Shown piece by piece: positions 47,669 to 58,551 of a stretch of DNA of 64,000 nucleotides; the stretch's first letter is position 1; each line of letters begins with the position of its first letter. The position numbers were made by a program, and so were the translations under genes. This DNA is from Arenimonas caeni (lineage in GTDB: Bacteria > Pseudomonadota > Gammaproteobacteria > Xanthomonadales > Xanthomonadaceae). The stretch covers positions 1-64,000 of the forward strand of contig NZ_KZ679093.1 in NCBI RefSeq assembly GCF_003024235.1. The letters are read 5' to 3'. The notes under the pieces are model-generated. The model had not been told where the DNA came from, did not search any database, and saw only the letters and a list, made by a program, of their open reading frames with translations.

Positions 47669-48214
47669 ATGCTGATCGCATTCAACAAGCCCTACGGCGT
47701 GCTCTGCCAGTTCACCGACAAGACCGTGCCGCCGCGCCCCACCCTCGCCGGCTTCGAGCTGCCCGAGGGCGTCTACGCCGCCGGCCGGCTCGACCAGGAC
47801 TCCGAAGGGCTGTTGCTGCTGTCCGACGACGGCCCGCTGATCGCCCGCATCAGTTCGCCGAAGTTCCACTGGCCCAAGACCTATCTGGCCCAGGTGGAAG
47901 GCGAGGCCAGCGAGGAGCAGGTCGCCGCGCTGCGCCAGGGCGTGCAGCTCAAGGACGGCCCGACCCGCCCGGCCAAGGCCCAGAAACTGGTCGGCGCGCC
48001 GGACTGGCTGTGGCCGCGCGATCCGCCGGTGCGCCACCGCAAGTCGGTGCCCGACAGCTGGATCGAGCTGACCATCACCGAGGGCCGCAACCGCCAGGTG
48101 CGCCGCATGACCGCCGCGGTCGGCCTGCCCACCCTGCGCCTGCTGCGCATCGCCATCGGCCCGCACCGCCTCGAGGGCCTGCGCCCCGGCCAGTGGCGCC
48201 AGGAACCCCTCTGA
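47669..48214 (+). CDS. rluE: 23S rRNA pseudouridine synthase RluE-type
   Basis: A 181-residue RsuA/RluB/E/F-family pseudouridine synthase without an S4 domain. The catalytic Asp lies in GRLDQDSEGLLLLS (about 41-54), and KTYLAQVEG and EGRNRQVRRM are the other conserved motifs. Size and lack of S4 match RluE, which modifies U2457 of 23S rRNA. GGGG palindrome copy 5 begins 6 bp after its stop. Confidence 0.88.
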   Translation: MLIAFNKPYGVLCQFTDKTVPPRPTLAGFELPEGVYAAGRLDQDSEGLLLLSDDGPLIARISSPKFHWPKTYLAQVEGEASEEQVAALRQGVQLKDGPTRPAKAQKLVGAPDWLWPRDPPVRHRKSVPDSWIELTITEGRNRQVRRMTAAVGLPTLRLLRIAIGPHRLEGLRPGQWRQEPL

Positions 48215-48220
48215 CCCGAG

Positions 48221-48273
48221 AATGGGGCCAGGGCACCTGGGCGCTTTGGGCGTTAATGTTCCCTGACCCCATT
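48221..48273. repeat. GGGGCCAG palindrome, copy 5
   Basis: AATGGGGCCAGGG (48221-48233) and CCCTGACCCCATT (48261-48273) are inverse copies with one C-A mismatch around a 27-base interior. Ends in T5. Lies between rluE and the next gene, whose GGAGGT ribosome site begins 7 bp later. Confidence 0.75.
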
Positions 48274-48290
48274 TTTCACGGAGGTGGGTG

Positions 48291-49049
48291 ATGGCGTTTC
48301 CGGACCATTTCTCCGGCCATGCGGCGGACTATGCCGCGGCCCGTCCCACCTACCCGCGCGAGCTGTTCCAGTGGCTGGCCGACCAGTGCCGGCACCACGA
48401 CCTGGCCTGGGACGTGGGCTGCGGCAACGGCCAGGCCAGCGTCGCGCTCACGCACTGGTTCAGCCGCGTGCACGCCAGCGATGCCAGCGCCGAGCAGATC
48501 GCCCGGGCGCCGCAGAACCCGCGCATCGTCTGGCGCGTGGAAACGGCCGAGCACTGCACGCTTCGCACCCACACCGTCGACCTGGTCACCGCCGCGCAGT
48601 GTTACCACTGGTTCAACCAGGAGCGCTTCAACAACGAGGCGCTGCGCGTGCTCAGGCCGGGTGGCCTGTGCGCGGTCTGGTGCTACGGCATCTCGCACGT
48701 CGGGCCCGGGGTCGACGAAGTCTTCAACGAGCTCCACAACGAACTGCTCGCGCCGTACTGGCCGCACGAGCGCCGCCATATCGAGGATGGCTATCGCCAC
48801 CTGCCCTTCCATTTCGATGCGCTCGGCGAGATCCCGCACCTGGAGATGACCGAGAACTGGACCCTCGACCAGTACCTGGCCTACCTGCGCACCTGGTCGG
48901 CCAGCCAGCTCTACCTCAAGGACAAGGGGCAGGATCCCGTGGACCTGCTGCGCGAACGCTTCGCCGAGGCCTGGGGCGACCCCGCCACCGTGCGCGAAGT
49001 ACGCTGGCCCCTGTCCATCCGCGCCGGTCGCTCGCCGCCGGCCGACTGA
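48291..49049 (+). CDS. Class I SAM-dependent methyltransferase
   Basis: A 252-residue soluble methyltransferase. Motif I WDVGCGNGQASVAL, an acidic ASDASAEQI motif II, LVTAAQCYHWFNQERF and EALRVLRPGGLCAVWCYG are those of the trans-aconitate/methyltransf_11-like family. ATG 48291 has GGAGGT five bases upstream. A 35-bp gap leads to the DUF885 gene. Substrate unknown. Confidence 0.88.
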   Translation: MAFPDHFSGHAADYAAARPTYPRELFQWLADQCRHHDLAWDVGCGNGQASVALTHWFSRVHASDASAEQIARAPQNPRIVWRVETAEHCTLRTHTVDLVTAAQCYHWFNQERFNNEALRVLRPGGLCAVWCYGISHVGPGVDEVFNELHNELLAPYWPHERRHIEDGYRHLPFHFDALGEIPHLEMTENWTLDQYLAYLRTWSASQLYLKDKGQDPVDLLRERFAEAWGDPATVREVRWPLSIRAGRSPPAD

Positions 49050-49084
49050 AGCACCGAAGCACCCGACACCCCATGGAGTCCCGC

Positions 49085-50884
<1,800 letters not shown>

Positions 50885-50891
50885 AAGAAAC

Positions 50892-50917
50892 GGGGTCGGA
50901 CCCTTGGGTCCGACCCC
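50892..50917. repeat. GGGGTCGG palindrome, copy 6a
   Basis: Perfect 12-bp arms around TT, 7 bp after the DUF885 stop. Short and immediately followed by copy 6b. Confidence 0.8.
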
Positions 50918-50924
50918 CGCGAAT

Positions 50925-51000
50925 GGGGTCAGACCCCTTTTCGCGCCGATGAATCTCCGGCCAGCCCCTTTTCGCCGTGCGCGAAAAGGGGTCTGACCCC
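50925..51000. repeat. GGGGTCAG palindrome, copy 6b
   Basis: Perfect 22-bp arms (50925-50946, 50979-51000) with a 32-base spacer. Each arm begins with GGGGTC-A-GACCCC, itself a palindrome, so alternative cruciforms are possible. It ends 5 bp before the stop of the convergent H1-like gene. Confidence 0.85.
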
Positions 51001-51005
51001 GGCCC

Positions 51006-51476
51006 TTACTTCGCGGCCTTCTTCGCCGCAGCCTTTTTGGCGGCCGGCTTCTTGGCGACGGCAGCCTTCTTCACCGGCGCAGCCTTCTTCACCGGCGCAA
51101 CCTTCTTGGCGGCGGCCTTCTTCGCCGGCGCGGCCTTCTTGGCAGTGGCCTTCTTCGCGGTGGCCTTCTTGGCGGCGACCGCGGTGGACTTCTTGGCCGG
51201 CGCGGCGGCGGCCTTCTTGCGCTTGTTCACCGCGTAGACCGCGGCGCCCACGGCCGCCAGCGCGGCCGCGGTGACGGCCGTGCCGACCGGGTGCTTCTTC
51301 ACCGCACGCACCGCGGCCGACGACCCCTTCTTCACCGCCGCCACGCCGGCGCCGGCACTCACCAGGGCACCGGCCTTCTTGGCCAGGTCGGCCTGGTCCC
51401 AGGCTTTCTTCGCCTTGGCGCCGGTATCACCCAGCTTGGCCATGGCGGTCGAAACAATCTTGCTCGTCTTGCTCAT
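51006..51476 (-). CDS. Histone H1-like membrane-anchored protein
   Basis: A 156-residue basic protein. Residues 1-60 are amphipathic (KAKKAWDQADLAKKAGALVS). Residues about 68-88 (HPVGTAVTAAALAAVGAAVYAV) are a transmembrane helix, and the last 65 residues are near-pure Lys/Ala/Pro repeats of KKAAPAKKAAAKK type, like AlgP/H1 tails. It resembles ElaB/YqjD-type membrane proteins that tether ribosomes or DNA, but with an H1-like tail. ATG 51476 has GGAGAAG upstream. Repeat-coded Lys is almost all AAG. Confidence 0.75.
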   Translation of the reverse strand: MSKTSKIVSTAMAKLGDTGAKAKKAWDQADLAKKAGALVSAGAGVAAVKKGSSAAVRAVKKHPVGTAVTAAALAAVGAAVYAVNKRKKAAAAPAKKSTAVAAKKATAKKATAKKAAPAKKAAAKKVAPVKKAAPVKKAAVAKKPAAKKAAAKKAAK

Positions 51477-51571
51477 GAGGCTTCTCCGGAGAGGTTGCGG
51501 ATGTCCGACGGGCTTGCGTGACCAGACTAACTCCAAACCGCTGAACGTGGCGAAGCCCGTGCGCAGGACGC

Positions 51572-54052
51572 TCAGGTCCCGCGCGGCTTGGCGCGGTGGG
51601 TGGCGGTGGCCGTCCACGGGTCGTCCGGCCAGGGGTGGCGCGGGTAGCGACCCTTCATTTCCTTCTTCACTTCCGGGTAGGTGTTGGCCCAGAAGCTGCG
51701 CAGATCCTGGGTGACCTGCAGCGGCTTGCCGCCCGGCGAGAGCAGGTGCAGCAGCACCGGCACGCGGCCGTCGCCGATGCGCGGGGTGTCGGCCAGGCCG
51801 AACAGTTCCTGCAGCTTCACCGCCAGCACCGGCGGCTGGCCGTGCTGGTAGGTGACGGGCCGGTCCTGGCCGGAGGGCACGGTGATGCGCCGCGGCGCCA
51901 GCACGTCGAGCTTCTGGCGCAGGGCCCAGTCCATGCCGGACTTGAGCGCCTCGCCCAGCTCTTCCTCGGACAGGGCGTCGAGCCGGGTCTTGCCGCTGAA
52001 GGCCGGCCGCAGCCACTGGTCGCGGGTGGCGAGCAGCTGTTCGTCGGACAGGTCGGGCAGGCCCAGTTCGGGCAGCCACTCGCGCAGGCAGCGCACGCGC
52101 TCGCGCCACTGGCGCAGGCCCTCGGTCCAGGGCAGGGCGTCGAGGCCGAGCTCGCCCACCGCATCGGCCAGCGCCTGCGCGGCCAGCGCCGGGTCGGGCC
52201 GGCCGGCGGGTCTGGACTCGAGCGTGATGCGGTCGAACCGGCGCTCGCGCCGGCTCACCAGCGCGCGCGCCTCGCCGTCCCAGCGCACCACGTCGCCCTC
52301 GAAGAAGCGGTCGGGGAACTCGCGCTCGAGCCAGGCCTCGTCCACCGGCGCGGCCCGCAGCAGCAGCGAGTCGCGGGCATCGAAGCGCAGCTCGCTGGCC
52401 ACCAGCCAGGGCTCGCCGAACAGGGCGGTGTCGTCGAAGAGCTTGGCCATGCGGCCATTGGCCAGCTGGTAGCGACGCGGGTCGGTGGGGTGCTGGCGGG
52501 CGATTCGGTCGGGGAAGGCGTGCGCGAGCAGGTCGCCGAGGCGGTGCGCGGGCGCTTCCGCGGGCGGCGCCGCATCGCAGCGCAGGCGTCGCCGCCACTG
52601 CTTCGAGGCCGCGTCCACCGCCGCCAGCGCGCTGCGGTTGGCATTGCCCGGCGCGCGCCCGGCCCGGAACGCGGCCAGGGCCTGCCAGCGCGCGGCCAGG
52701 GCGTCGCTGCGTTCGCGCAGCACGTCGCGGGCTTCCACCAGCGCGGCCAGGTCGCAGGCCAGCGCCAGGTCGGCCGGCGTGCGCGCGGCGCGCAGCATCG
52801 CGGCCAGGCGCGGGTGCGTGCCCAGCTCGAGCAGACCGCGGCCGAAGGCAGTGATGCGCTGGCCGTCGTCGAGCGCGCCCAGGCGCTGCAGCAGTTCGCG
52901 CGCGGCGGCCAGCGCGCCGCCGGGCGGGGCATCGACGAAGCGCAGCTTCGCATCGCCCCAGGCGGCGAGCTCGAGCGCCAGCGAGGCCAGCTCGACCTGC
53001 GCGATCTCGGGCGTGCGCATGGGTTCCAGGCGCTGGCTCTGCGGCCACAGGCGATAGGCCCAGCCCTCGGCGACGCGGCCGGCGCGGCCGGCGCGCTGGT
53101 CGGCCGAGGCCTGCGAAATCGCCACGGTTTCAAGCCGCGAGAAGCCGGAGTTGGGGTCGTAGCGCGGCTCGCGGGCCAGGCCCAGGTCGATCACCACGCG
53201 CACGCCGGGCAGGGTGACCGAACTCTCGGCGACGTTGGTGGCGAGGATGACGCGGCGGCGGCCGGCGGCGTCGGGGCTGAGCGCGGCCGACTGCTGGTCG
53301 ACCGGAAGGTCGCCGTGCAGGGGCAGCAGCACGGCGGCGTCCTGCAGCGAAAGCCCTGCGATCGCATCGGCGATTTCCCGCTGGCCCGGCAGGAACACCA
53401 GCACGTCGCCCGGATGCTTTTGCAGCGCCTCGGCCAGGCAGCGCCGCAGCTGCGGCAGCCAGGCCTCGTCGCGGCGCGCAGGGAAGTGCGACACCTGCAC
53501 CGGCCAGGCGCGGCCGGCGCTGGTCAGGCGCGGCGCGTCGATCAAGCGCGCCAGGGATTCGCCGTCGAGCGTGGCCGACATCACGACGATGCGCAGGTCC
53601 TCGCGCAGCTGCGCCTGCACGTCCAGCGCCAGCGCCAGGCCCAGGTCGCCGGCCAGGTGGCGCTCGTGGAATTCGTCGAAGACGATCGCCGCCACGCCTT
53701 CAAGCGTCGGGTCGTCCTGGATCATGCGGGTGAGGATGCCTTCGGTGACGACCTCGACCCGGGTGCGCGCCGAGACCTTCGACTCGAAGCGGATGCGGTA
53801 GCCCACGGTCTCGCCCGGCTGCTCGCCGAGCTGCCGGGCCATGAAGCCGGCGGCGGCGCGTGCGGCCACGCGGCGCGGCTCGAGCATCAGGATCCGGCCG
53901 TCGCCGCGCCAGGGCGCGCCCAGCAGCGCCAGTGGCACCTGGGTGGTCTTGCCGGCGCCGGGCGGCGCTTCGAGCACCAGGCGCGAGCGCGCCTCGAGGC
54001 TTTGCAATACCTCGGGCAGCAGCGGCTGGATGGGGAAGTCGGGCCTCGTCAC
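51572..54052 (-). CDS. hrpB: ATP-dependent helicase HrpB
   Basis: An 826-residue DEAH-type RNA helicase. Motif I GAGKTT, motif II DEFH, motif III SATLDGE, QRAGRAGR motif VI, HrpB-specific C-terminal domain ending LLHLLSPGGKPLQVTQDL and FWANTYPEVKKEMKGRYPRH. GTG start at 54052. Role in mRNA metabolism is not well defined. Confidence 0.93.
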   Translation of the reverse strand: MTRPDFPIQPLLPEVLQSLEARSRLVLEAPPGAGKTTQVPLALLGAPWRGDGRILMLEPRRVAARAAAGFMARQLGEQPGETVGYRIRFESKVSARTRVEVVTEGILTRMIQDDPTLEGVAAIVFDEFHERHLAGDLGLALALDVQAQLREDLRIVVMSATLDGESLARLIDAPRLTSAGRAWPVQVSHFPARRDEAWLPQLRRCLAEALQKHPGDVLVFLPGQREIADAIAGLSLQDAAVLLPLHGDLPVDQQSAALSPDAAGRRRVILATNVAESSVTLPGVRVVIDLGLAREPRYDPNSGFSRLETVAISQASADQRAGRAGRVAEGWAYRLWPQSQRLEPMRTPEIAQVELASLALELAAWGDAKLRFVDAPPGGALAAARELLQRLGALDDGQRITAFGRGLLELGTHPRLAAMLRAARTPADLALACDLAALVEARDVLRERSDALAARWQALAAFRAGRAPGNANRSALAAVDAASKQWRRRLRCDAAPPAEAPAHRLGDLLAHAFPDRIARQHPTDPRRYQLANGRMAKLFDDTALFGEPWLVASELRFDARDSLLLRAAPVDEAWLEREFPDRFFEGDVVRWDGEARALVSRRERRFDRITLESRPAGRPDPALAAQALADAVGELGLDALPWTEGLRQWRERVRCLREWLPELGLPDLSDEQLLATRDQWLRPAFSGKTRLDALSEEELGEALKSGMDWALRQKLDVLAPRRITVPSGQDRPVTYQHGQPPVLAVKLQELFGLADTPRIGDGRVPVLLHLLSPGGKPLQVTQDLRSFWANTYPEVKKEMKGRYPRHPWPDDPWTATATHRAKPRGT

Positions 54053-54082
54053 GGCGCGCAGTGTAGCCGCCCGCCGCAGGGC

Positions 54083-55120
54083 TCAGCTGTTCGCGCCGGC
54101 CGCCATCGCCGTGCAGGCCTGCTGCAGGCGACTGATCGCCGGCCGCATCGCGCGCCCGCGGCCGCGCACCAGCAGCACGCCTGCCACGCCCGACGCCTCG
54201 TCCACCCAGGGCGTGAAGCCGAAGGCGCCGGGGCTGGACGTGCGCGTCGGGCGGCCACGTGCATCGCGCGCCTCGACCCATTGGCCCAGGCCATAGCCCA
54301 TGCCGTCGGCGGTGTCGGGCCGCTTGCCGATGGCCAGGCCCACGGTGCGGTCGCGCGCCATGAATTCGATCGTGCGCGGCGAGAGGAAAGGCCGGCCGGC
54401 GTGGCGGCCGTCGGCGAGCACCATGTCCACGACCTTGCCGTAGTCGGCCAGGGTCGAACGCGCGCCGCCGGCGATGCGCGGGTTGGGGTTGCGTACGTAG
54501 CCGGCACGGCGCGCCATCGCCCGCCAGTCGCTGCCGCCGAGGCCCAGCGGGCGGACCATCTCGCGCTTGAACAGGGCGTCCCAGGTGAGGCCCGTGGCGC
54601 GCTCGGCCATCGCGCCGGCCACCTGCATGCCGTTGCCGCCGTAGGCGAACACGGTGCCCGGCGGTGCATCGACGCCCTCGGCGAGGATCTCGCGCGCGCA
54701 AGCCTGCAGTTCGCCGCGACGCCGGGACAGGCAGGGCGCGGGCCCGGCGGCCAGTCCGCTGGTGTGCGAGAGCAGCTGCTCGAGCGTGATGGCGTGCGTG
54801 GCCGCCGGCGCGTCGGGGAAGTGCTCGCCGACGCGGCTGTTCCAGCGCAGCGCGCCGGCTTCGACCACGCGCGCCAGCGTGAGCGCCGCCAGCCACTTGC
54901 TGGCGGACGCGATCGGCACGCGGGTCGCATCGTCATTGGCGCCGGCGTGCCAGCGTCGCGCCGGACCGTTGGCGGTGGACAGGCGCAGCGAGGCGCCGTC
55001 GAGGCCGTGGGCGGCCACCAGCGGCTGCAGGGCGTCCCGCGCCGGGTCGGCGCAGGCGGCCCGGGGCGCGGCGGGGGTGGCGAGCAGCAGGCAGAGTGCG
55101 AGGGCGGCGAGGGTCTTCAT
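54083..55120 (-). CDS. Secreted serine beta-lactamase-like hydrolase
   Basis: A 345-residue exported beta-lactamase-fold (class C/esterase-type) enzyme. SxxK is SASK (IASASKWLAA), followed by LLSHTSGL and a YxN-region variant FAYGGNGMQV. Signal peptide residues 1-20. It is more likely an esterase or peptidase than a beta-lactamase, as in most such proteins. ATG 55120 begins the mature signal sequence; it diverges from tatD. Confidence 0.82.
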   Translation of the reverse strand: MKTLAALALCLLLATPAAPRAACADPARDALQPLVAAHGLDGASLRLSTANGPARRWHAGANDDATRVPIASASKWLAALTLARVVEAGALRWNSRVGEHFPDAPAATHAITLEQLLSHTSGLAAGPAPCLSRRRGELQACAREILAEGVDAPPGTVFAYGGNGMQVAGAMAERATGLTWDALFKREMVRPLGLGGSDWRAMARRAGYVRNPNPRIAGGARSTLADYGKVVDMVLADGRHAGRPFLSPRTIEFMARDRTVGLAIGKRPDTADGMGYGLGQWVEARDARGRPTRTSSPGAFGFTPWVDEASGVAGVLLVRGRGRAMRPAISRLQQACTAMAAGANS

Positions 55121-55196
55121 GCCTGCCTCAACGCCCGGGTCTGCGCGACGTTGACCGCGGGGCGATAAAATCCCGGCCTTTGCCGGCGGAGACCGC

Positions 55197-55982
55197 ATGG
55201 ACCTGATCGACATCGGCGCCAACCTGGGCCACGAAAGCTTCGACCACGACCTCGACGCCGTGCTGGCGCGGGCGCGCGCGGCCGGCGTGAACCGGCTGGT
55301 GGTCACCGGCGCCAGCCGGGCCGGTTCGGTGCGGGCGCTTGAGCTGGCCAAGGCGCACCCGGGCATGCTCTGGGCGACGGCGGGCGTACATCCGCACCAT
55401 GCGGTGGAGTGCACGGCCGAGGCGATCGCCGAGCTGCGCGCGCTGCAGGCCGAGCCCGAGGTGGTGGCCGGCGGCGAGTGCGGGCTCGACTACCACCGCG
55501 ATTTTTCGCCGCGTCCGGCGCAGCGCACCGCGTTCGAGCGCCAGCTGGAGCTGGCGACGGAAACCGGGCTGCCGTTGTTCCTGCACCAGCGCGACGCGCA
55601 CGGCGATTTCATGGCGATCATGCGCGAGTTCGAGGGCAGGCTGGGCCCGGTCGTGGTGCACTGCTTCACCGGCACGCGCGAGGAGTGCTACGACTACCTC
55701 GACCGCGACTGGCACATCGGCATCACCGGCTGGCTGTGCGACGAGCGCCGCGGCAGGCACCTGCGCGAGTTCGTGAAGGACATCCCGGCGCATCGCCTGA
55801 TGATCGAGACCGACGCGCCCTACCTGCTGCCGCGCACCGTGCGCCCGATGCCCAGCCACCGGCGCAACGAGCCGATGTACCTGGCGCACATCGTCGAAGA
55901 GCTGGCCCGCGACCGCGGCGAGCCGGTGGAAGTGACCGCCGCCGCCGCCACCGCCACCGCCGCCACCTTCTTCAGCCTCTGA
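55197..55982 (+). CDS. tatD: TatD-family metal-dependent DNase
   Basis: A 261-residue TIM-barrel hydrolase. Family motifs: DIGANLGHESF, GVHPHH, GECGLDYHRDF, LHQRDAH, VHCFTGT, ETDAPYLLPR. TatD is a 3'-5' exonuclease acting on single-stranded DNA and RNA. Normally the first motif is DTHCHL-like; here the two first-ligand histidines are replaced (IGANLGH), as in TatD proper. Followed by palindrome copy 7. Confidence 0.93.
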   Translation: MDLIDIGANLGHESFDHDLDAVLARARAAGVNRLVVTGASRAGSVRALELAKAHPGMLWATAGVHPHHAVECTAEAIAELRALQAEPEVVAGGECGLDYHRDFSPRPAQRTAFERQLELATETGLPLFLHQRDAHGDFMAIMREFEGRLGPVVVHCFTGTREECYDYLDRDWHIGITGWLCDERRGRHLREFVKDIPAHRLMIETDAPYLLPRTVRPMPSHRRNEPMYLAHIVEELARDRGEPVEVTAAAATATAATFFSL

Positions 55983-55989
55983 CAAGAAA

Positions 55990-56035
55990 GGGGGTCAGGT
56001 TCACTTCCGCAGATGCGGAAGTGAACCTGACCCCC
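55990..56035. repeat. GGGGGTCAG palindrome, copy 7
   Basis: Perfect 22-bp arms (55990-56011, 56014-56035) around GA, 8 bp after tatD's stop and followed by TTCTTTTT. It probably terminates tatD and, on the other strand (TTTCTT), the convergent gene. Confidence 0.88.
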
Positions 56036-56042
56036 TTCTTTT

Positions 56043-57353
56043 TCATTCGTCGTCGACGGGGAGGCCGTGCCGACGGCCGTAGTCGAGGGCCTGGTCGCGC
56101 ACGCGCTCATTGAGTTCCTTCATGCGCTGGCGGTTGAACTTGCGGCAGTCGCTGCCTGCGCGGCCGGAGGGACACGCATCGAGGGCTTCCTGGATCGCCC
56201 GGGCTTCGCCCTGCCAGGCCGGCAGCTGGTTCCCGAAGGTCATCGCCTCGACCAGGCCCTGGCCGGTGAAGGCGGTGACGAAGCGGTAGTCGCTGCTGTC
56301 CACGCTCTGTTCGGCCGGGCCGATCTCCACGAGGTCGAACACCAGGTCGCCGCCGTCGAGGTCGCCGCCTTCCCAGCGCGTGCGGTGCACCAGTCGGTTG
56401 GCGCGGATGCGGGTGTCCTTGAACACGCCGACGCCGGCGCCCAGGAAGGGCATTTGCGTGGCGATCGAACTGGGGCGCCGGCTCACCCACATCTGCAGCA
56501 TGATGCCGTCGCCCTTGCCGCGGATGCCCTGCACGTTGCCACCGGGGCCCTCGCCCAGGGTTTGCGGCGTGCGCGGGATCGAGGCCAGGAAATCGCGGTG
56601 CAGGCTCATGTCCCGGAACCAGCCGAAGGCCGAACCCAGGTCGTCGCCCAGCAGCAGGCAGGCCGGGCCGATCTCCTGGTGCTTGCCGCAGATGAAGGTG
56701 TCGCCGTCGGCCTGGCGCACCGCGAAGTGCACCTCGCCCTGGGCGAAGTTGCCGCCGCCGGGCATCCAGTTGCCCATCAACCCGGGCAGGAACAGCTGGC
56801 TGTTGTCGGCGCTGTTGACGAAGTAGGTAATCTCGCCGAGCCCTTCGGACGAATCGATGAGCTGGCGGATCATCAGGTCGAAGCGGTAACTCCCCATCTC
56901 CGACTCGGGGTTGGGCGGGAACCGGCTGTTGGCCGCGAAGGTGGCCTCCACCTGCCGGCGCATCTCCGCCAGCCGCTCTTCTTCGGCCAGGTCGATGAAG
57001 GTCTCGCCGTGCGCAATCCAGGCGTCCTCGGTGCCCGACTCCACCACCGGGATCGGCGGCAGGTCAAAGGGATTGGGCGGCACGCCGAACTTCTCGATCT
57101 CCTCGCCGGCCAGTGCACGCGCCTCCGGGCTGCCCGACTCGACGATGGGCAGGTTGGGCGCGAACGGGTCGCTGGCCGAGGCCGGCGGCGGCATCGTCAT
57201 CTCGCCGGCGGCGCGAGCCTCGTCGCTGCCCGACTCCACCACCTCGGGCGGCGGGAAGGAGAACGGATTGGGCAGCACGCCGGTGGCCGCCAGCGCCACG
57301 CCGGCGACCACCACCGCGCCGACAACGGCGAACGTGACGCCGCGCCGGCTCAT
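56043..57353 (-). CDS. Membrane-anchored hypothetical protein with three VESG repeats
   Basis: A 436-residue protein of unknown family. A signal anchor (residues 7-28) is followed by three copies of a 14-residue repeat (VVESGSDEARAAGE, IVESGSPEARALAGEE, VVESGTEDAWIAHGE) each preceded by Pro-rich spacer. The main domain (about 130-436) has conserved-looking FRxDLMIRQ, GEVHFAVRQADGDTF and GKHQEIGPACLLLG segments and two late cysteines. It follows the OmpA gene with a 4-nt overlap, so the two are expressed together and may act in one envelope complex. Function unknown. Confidence 0.78.
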   Translation of the reverse strand: MSRRGVTFAVVGAVVVAGVALAATGVLPNPFSFPPPEVVESGSDEARAAGEMTMPPPASASDPFAPNLPIVESGSPEARALAGEEIEKFGVPPNPFDLPPIPVVESGTEDAWIAHGETFIDLAEEERLAEMRRQVEATFAANSRFPPNPESEMGSYRFDLMIRQLIDSSEGLGEITYFVNSADNSQLFLPGLMGNWMPGGGNFAQGEVHFAVRQADGDTFICGKHQEIGPACLLLGDDLGSAFGWFRDMSLHRDFLASIPRTPQTLGEGPGGNVQGIRGKGDGIMLQMWVSRRPSSIATQMPFLGAGVGVFKDTRIRANRLVHRTRWEGGDLDGGDLVFDLVEIGPAEQSVDSSDYRFVTAFTGQGLVEAMTFGNQLPAWQGEARAIQEALDACPSGRAGSDCRKFNRQRMKELNERVRDQALDYGRRHGLPVDDE

Positions 57354-58468
57354 TGCTTCACCAGCTCGACGCGCCGGTTGAGCGCGCGGCCGGCCTCGCT
57401 GGTGTTGGGCGCCACCGGCTCGCTGGCGCCGGCGCCGCGCGAGCGCAGGCGGCGATCGGGCACGCGGTGCTCGATCACCAGGGCCGAGCGCACCGCCAGC
57501 GCGCGCTCCTCGCTCAGGCGCTGGTTGGCGGCGGCGTTGCCGACCGAATCGGTGTGGCCGACGATCTCGAGCCTGAGCGAGGGATCACGCCGCAACAGTT
57601 CGGCCACCTGCGCCAGCGCATCGGCCGACTCCGGCTTGAGCGTCGCCTTGCCGGTGTCGAAGTAGATGCCGTCCAGCCGCACCACGCCGGCCGCCGCCAG
57701 TTCCGCCGCCAGCTCGTCGGCGCTCACGCCGGCCTGGCCGGTCTGCATCGCCTCGCCCTCGACCACGTAGACCCAGCTGCGCTGCTTGTTCACCATCACC
57801 GCCACGCTCACCGCGCTGGCGCCCACCCGGCCTTCGGCGGCGAGGTAGCGGAAGTCGCCGCCGACGCCGATGTTCATGTCGGCCACGCGATACCAGTTCG
57901 ATTCGCGGGTGCCGGTGCCGCCGCATTCACCGCGGCCTGCGCACTGGTGCACGACGCGCAGGCCCTGGCCGCGCAGCGCCTGCTCGTAGTTGCGCAGGAT
58001 CTCGAGCGTGGAGCGGCCCGACGGGTTGTCGTAGATCGTCTTGGTGACGCGGCCTTCCACCTGGCGGCTGCGCAGGTCGCCGTTGCTCTCCCTGCCCACC
58101 ACGAACGCATAGCCGTCGAAGGCCAGCACCTTTTCCTCGCGCTGGCTCGAGCCGGCGTAGGGCAGCACGCGGAAGGCCGGGCCGGACGCTGCCTGGCCGC
58201 CCGCGGCGGGTGCCGACTGCACGACGCGGCCGCGGGAATCGACGTACTCGACGTCCTCGCCGCGTCGCCGGGCCTCGGCGGCGCAGCGATCGTCGCCCAG
58301 CGCGCAGCGGGTGGCGCGGCGCACCTCGCGGTCCACCGCGCGTTCGACTTCCGATTGCACCGCGCGTTCGGCGGTTCGCTTGAGCGATCGCCCGATGTCC
58401 TGGGCGGCGGCGGGGGCCGCCAGCGCCAGCAGGACGGCAAGGCAGGACAGACGGTGGCTCAGGCTCAT
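57350..58468 (-). CDS. OmpA-family peptidoglycan-binding protein (DUF4892-like N-terminus)
   Basis: A 372-residue secreted protein. Signal peptide ends AAAQ (22). A middle region (100-235) has DUF4892-like RVTKTIYDNPSGRSTLEILRNYEQAL. The C-terminal 110 residues are an OmpA domain: IYFDTGKATLKPESADAL, IVGHTDSVGNAAANQRLSEERA, and NRRVELV. OmpA domains hold peptidoglycan, so the protein links envelope layers. First gene of a two-gene unit. Confidence 0.9.
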   Translation of the reverse strand: MSLSHRLSCLAVLLALAAPAAAQDIGRSLKRTAERAVQSEVERAVDREVRRATRCALGDDRCAAEARRRGEDVEYVDSRGRVVQSAPAAGGQAASGPAFRVLPYAGSSQREEKVLAFDGYAFVVGRESNGDLRSRQVEGRVTKTIYDNPSGRSTLEILRNYEQALRGQGLRVVHQCAGRGECGGTGTRESNWYRVADMNIGVGGDFRYLAAEGRVGASAVSVAVMVNKQRSWVYVVEGEAMQTGQAGVSADELAAELAAAGVVRLDGIYFDTGKATLKPESADALAQVAELLRRDPSLRLEIVGHTDSVGNAAANQRLSEERALAVRSALVIEHRVPDRRLRSRGAGASEPVAPNTSEAGRALNRRVELVKQ

Positions 58469-58551
58469 CGACGGGCTCCGGGGTGGGCGCCGGGGGGGCG
58501 CGTGTCACCGGAAATACACGCAATCCGGGGCCGGATCGCGCCAACCCGCCT

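Noticed and set aside
54083-55120. True beta-lactamase
   Set aside because: SxxK is present but the YxN and KTG motifs are not convincing. An esterase or peptidase is more likely.
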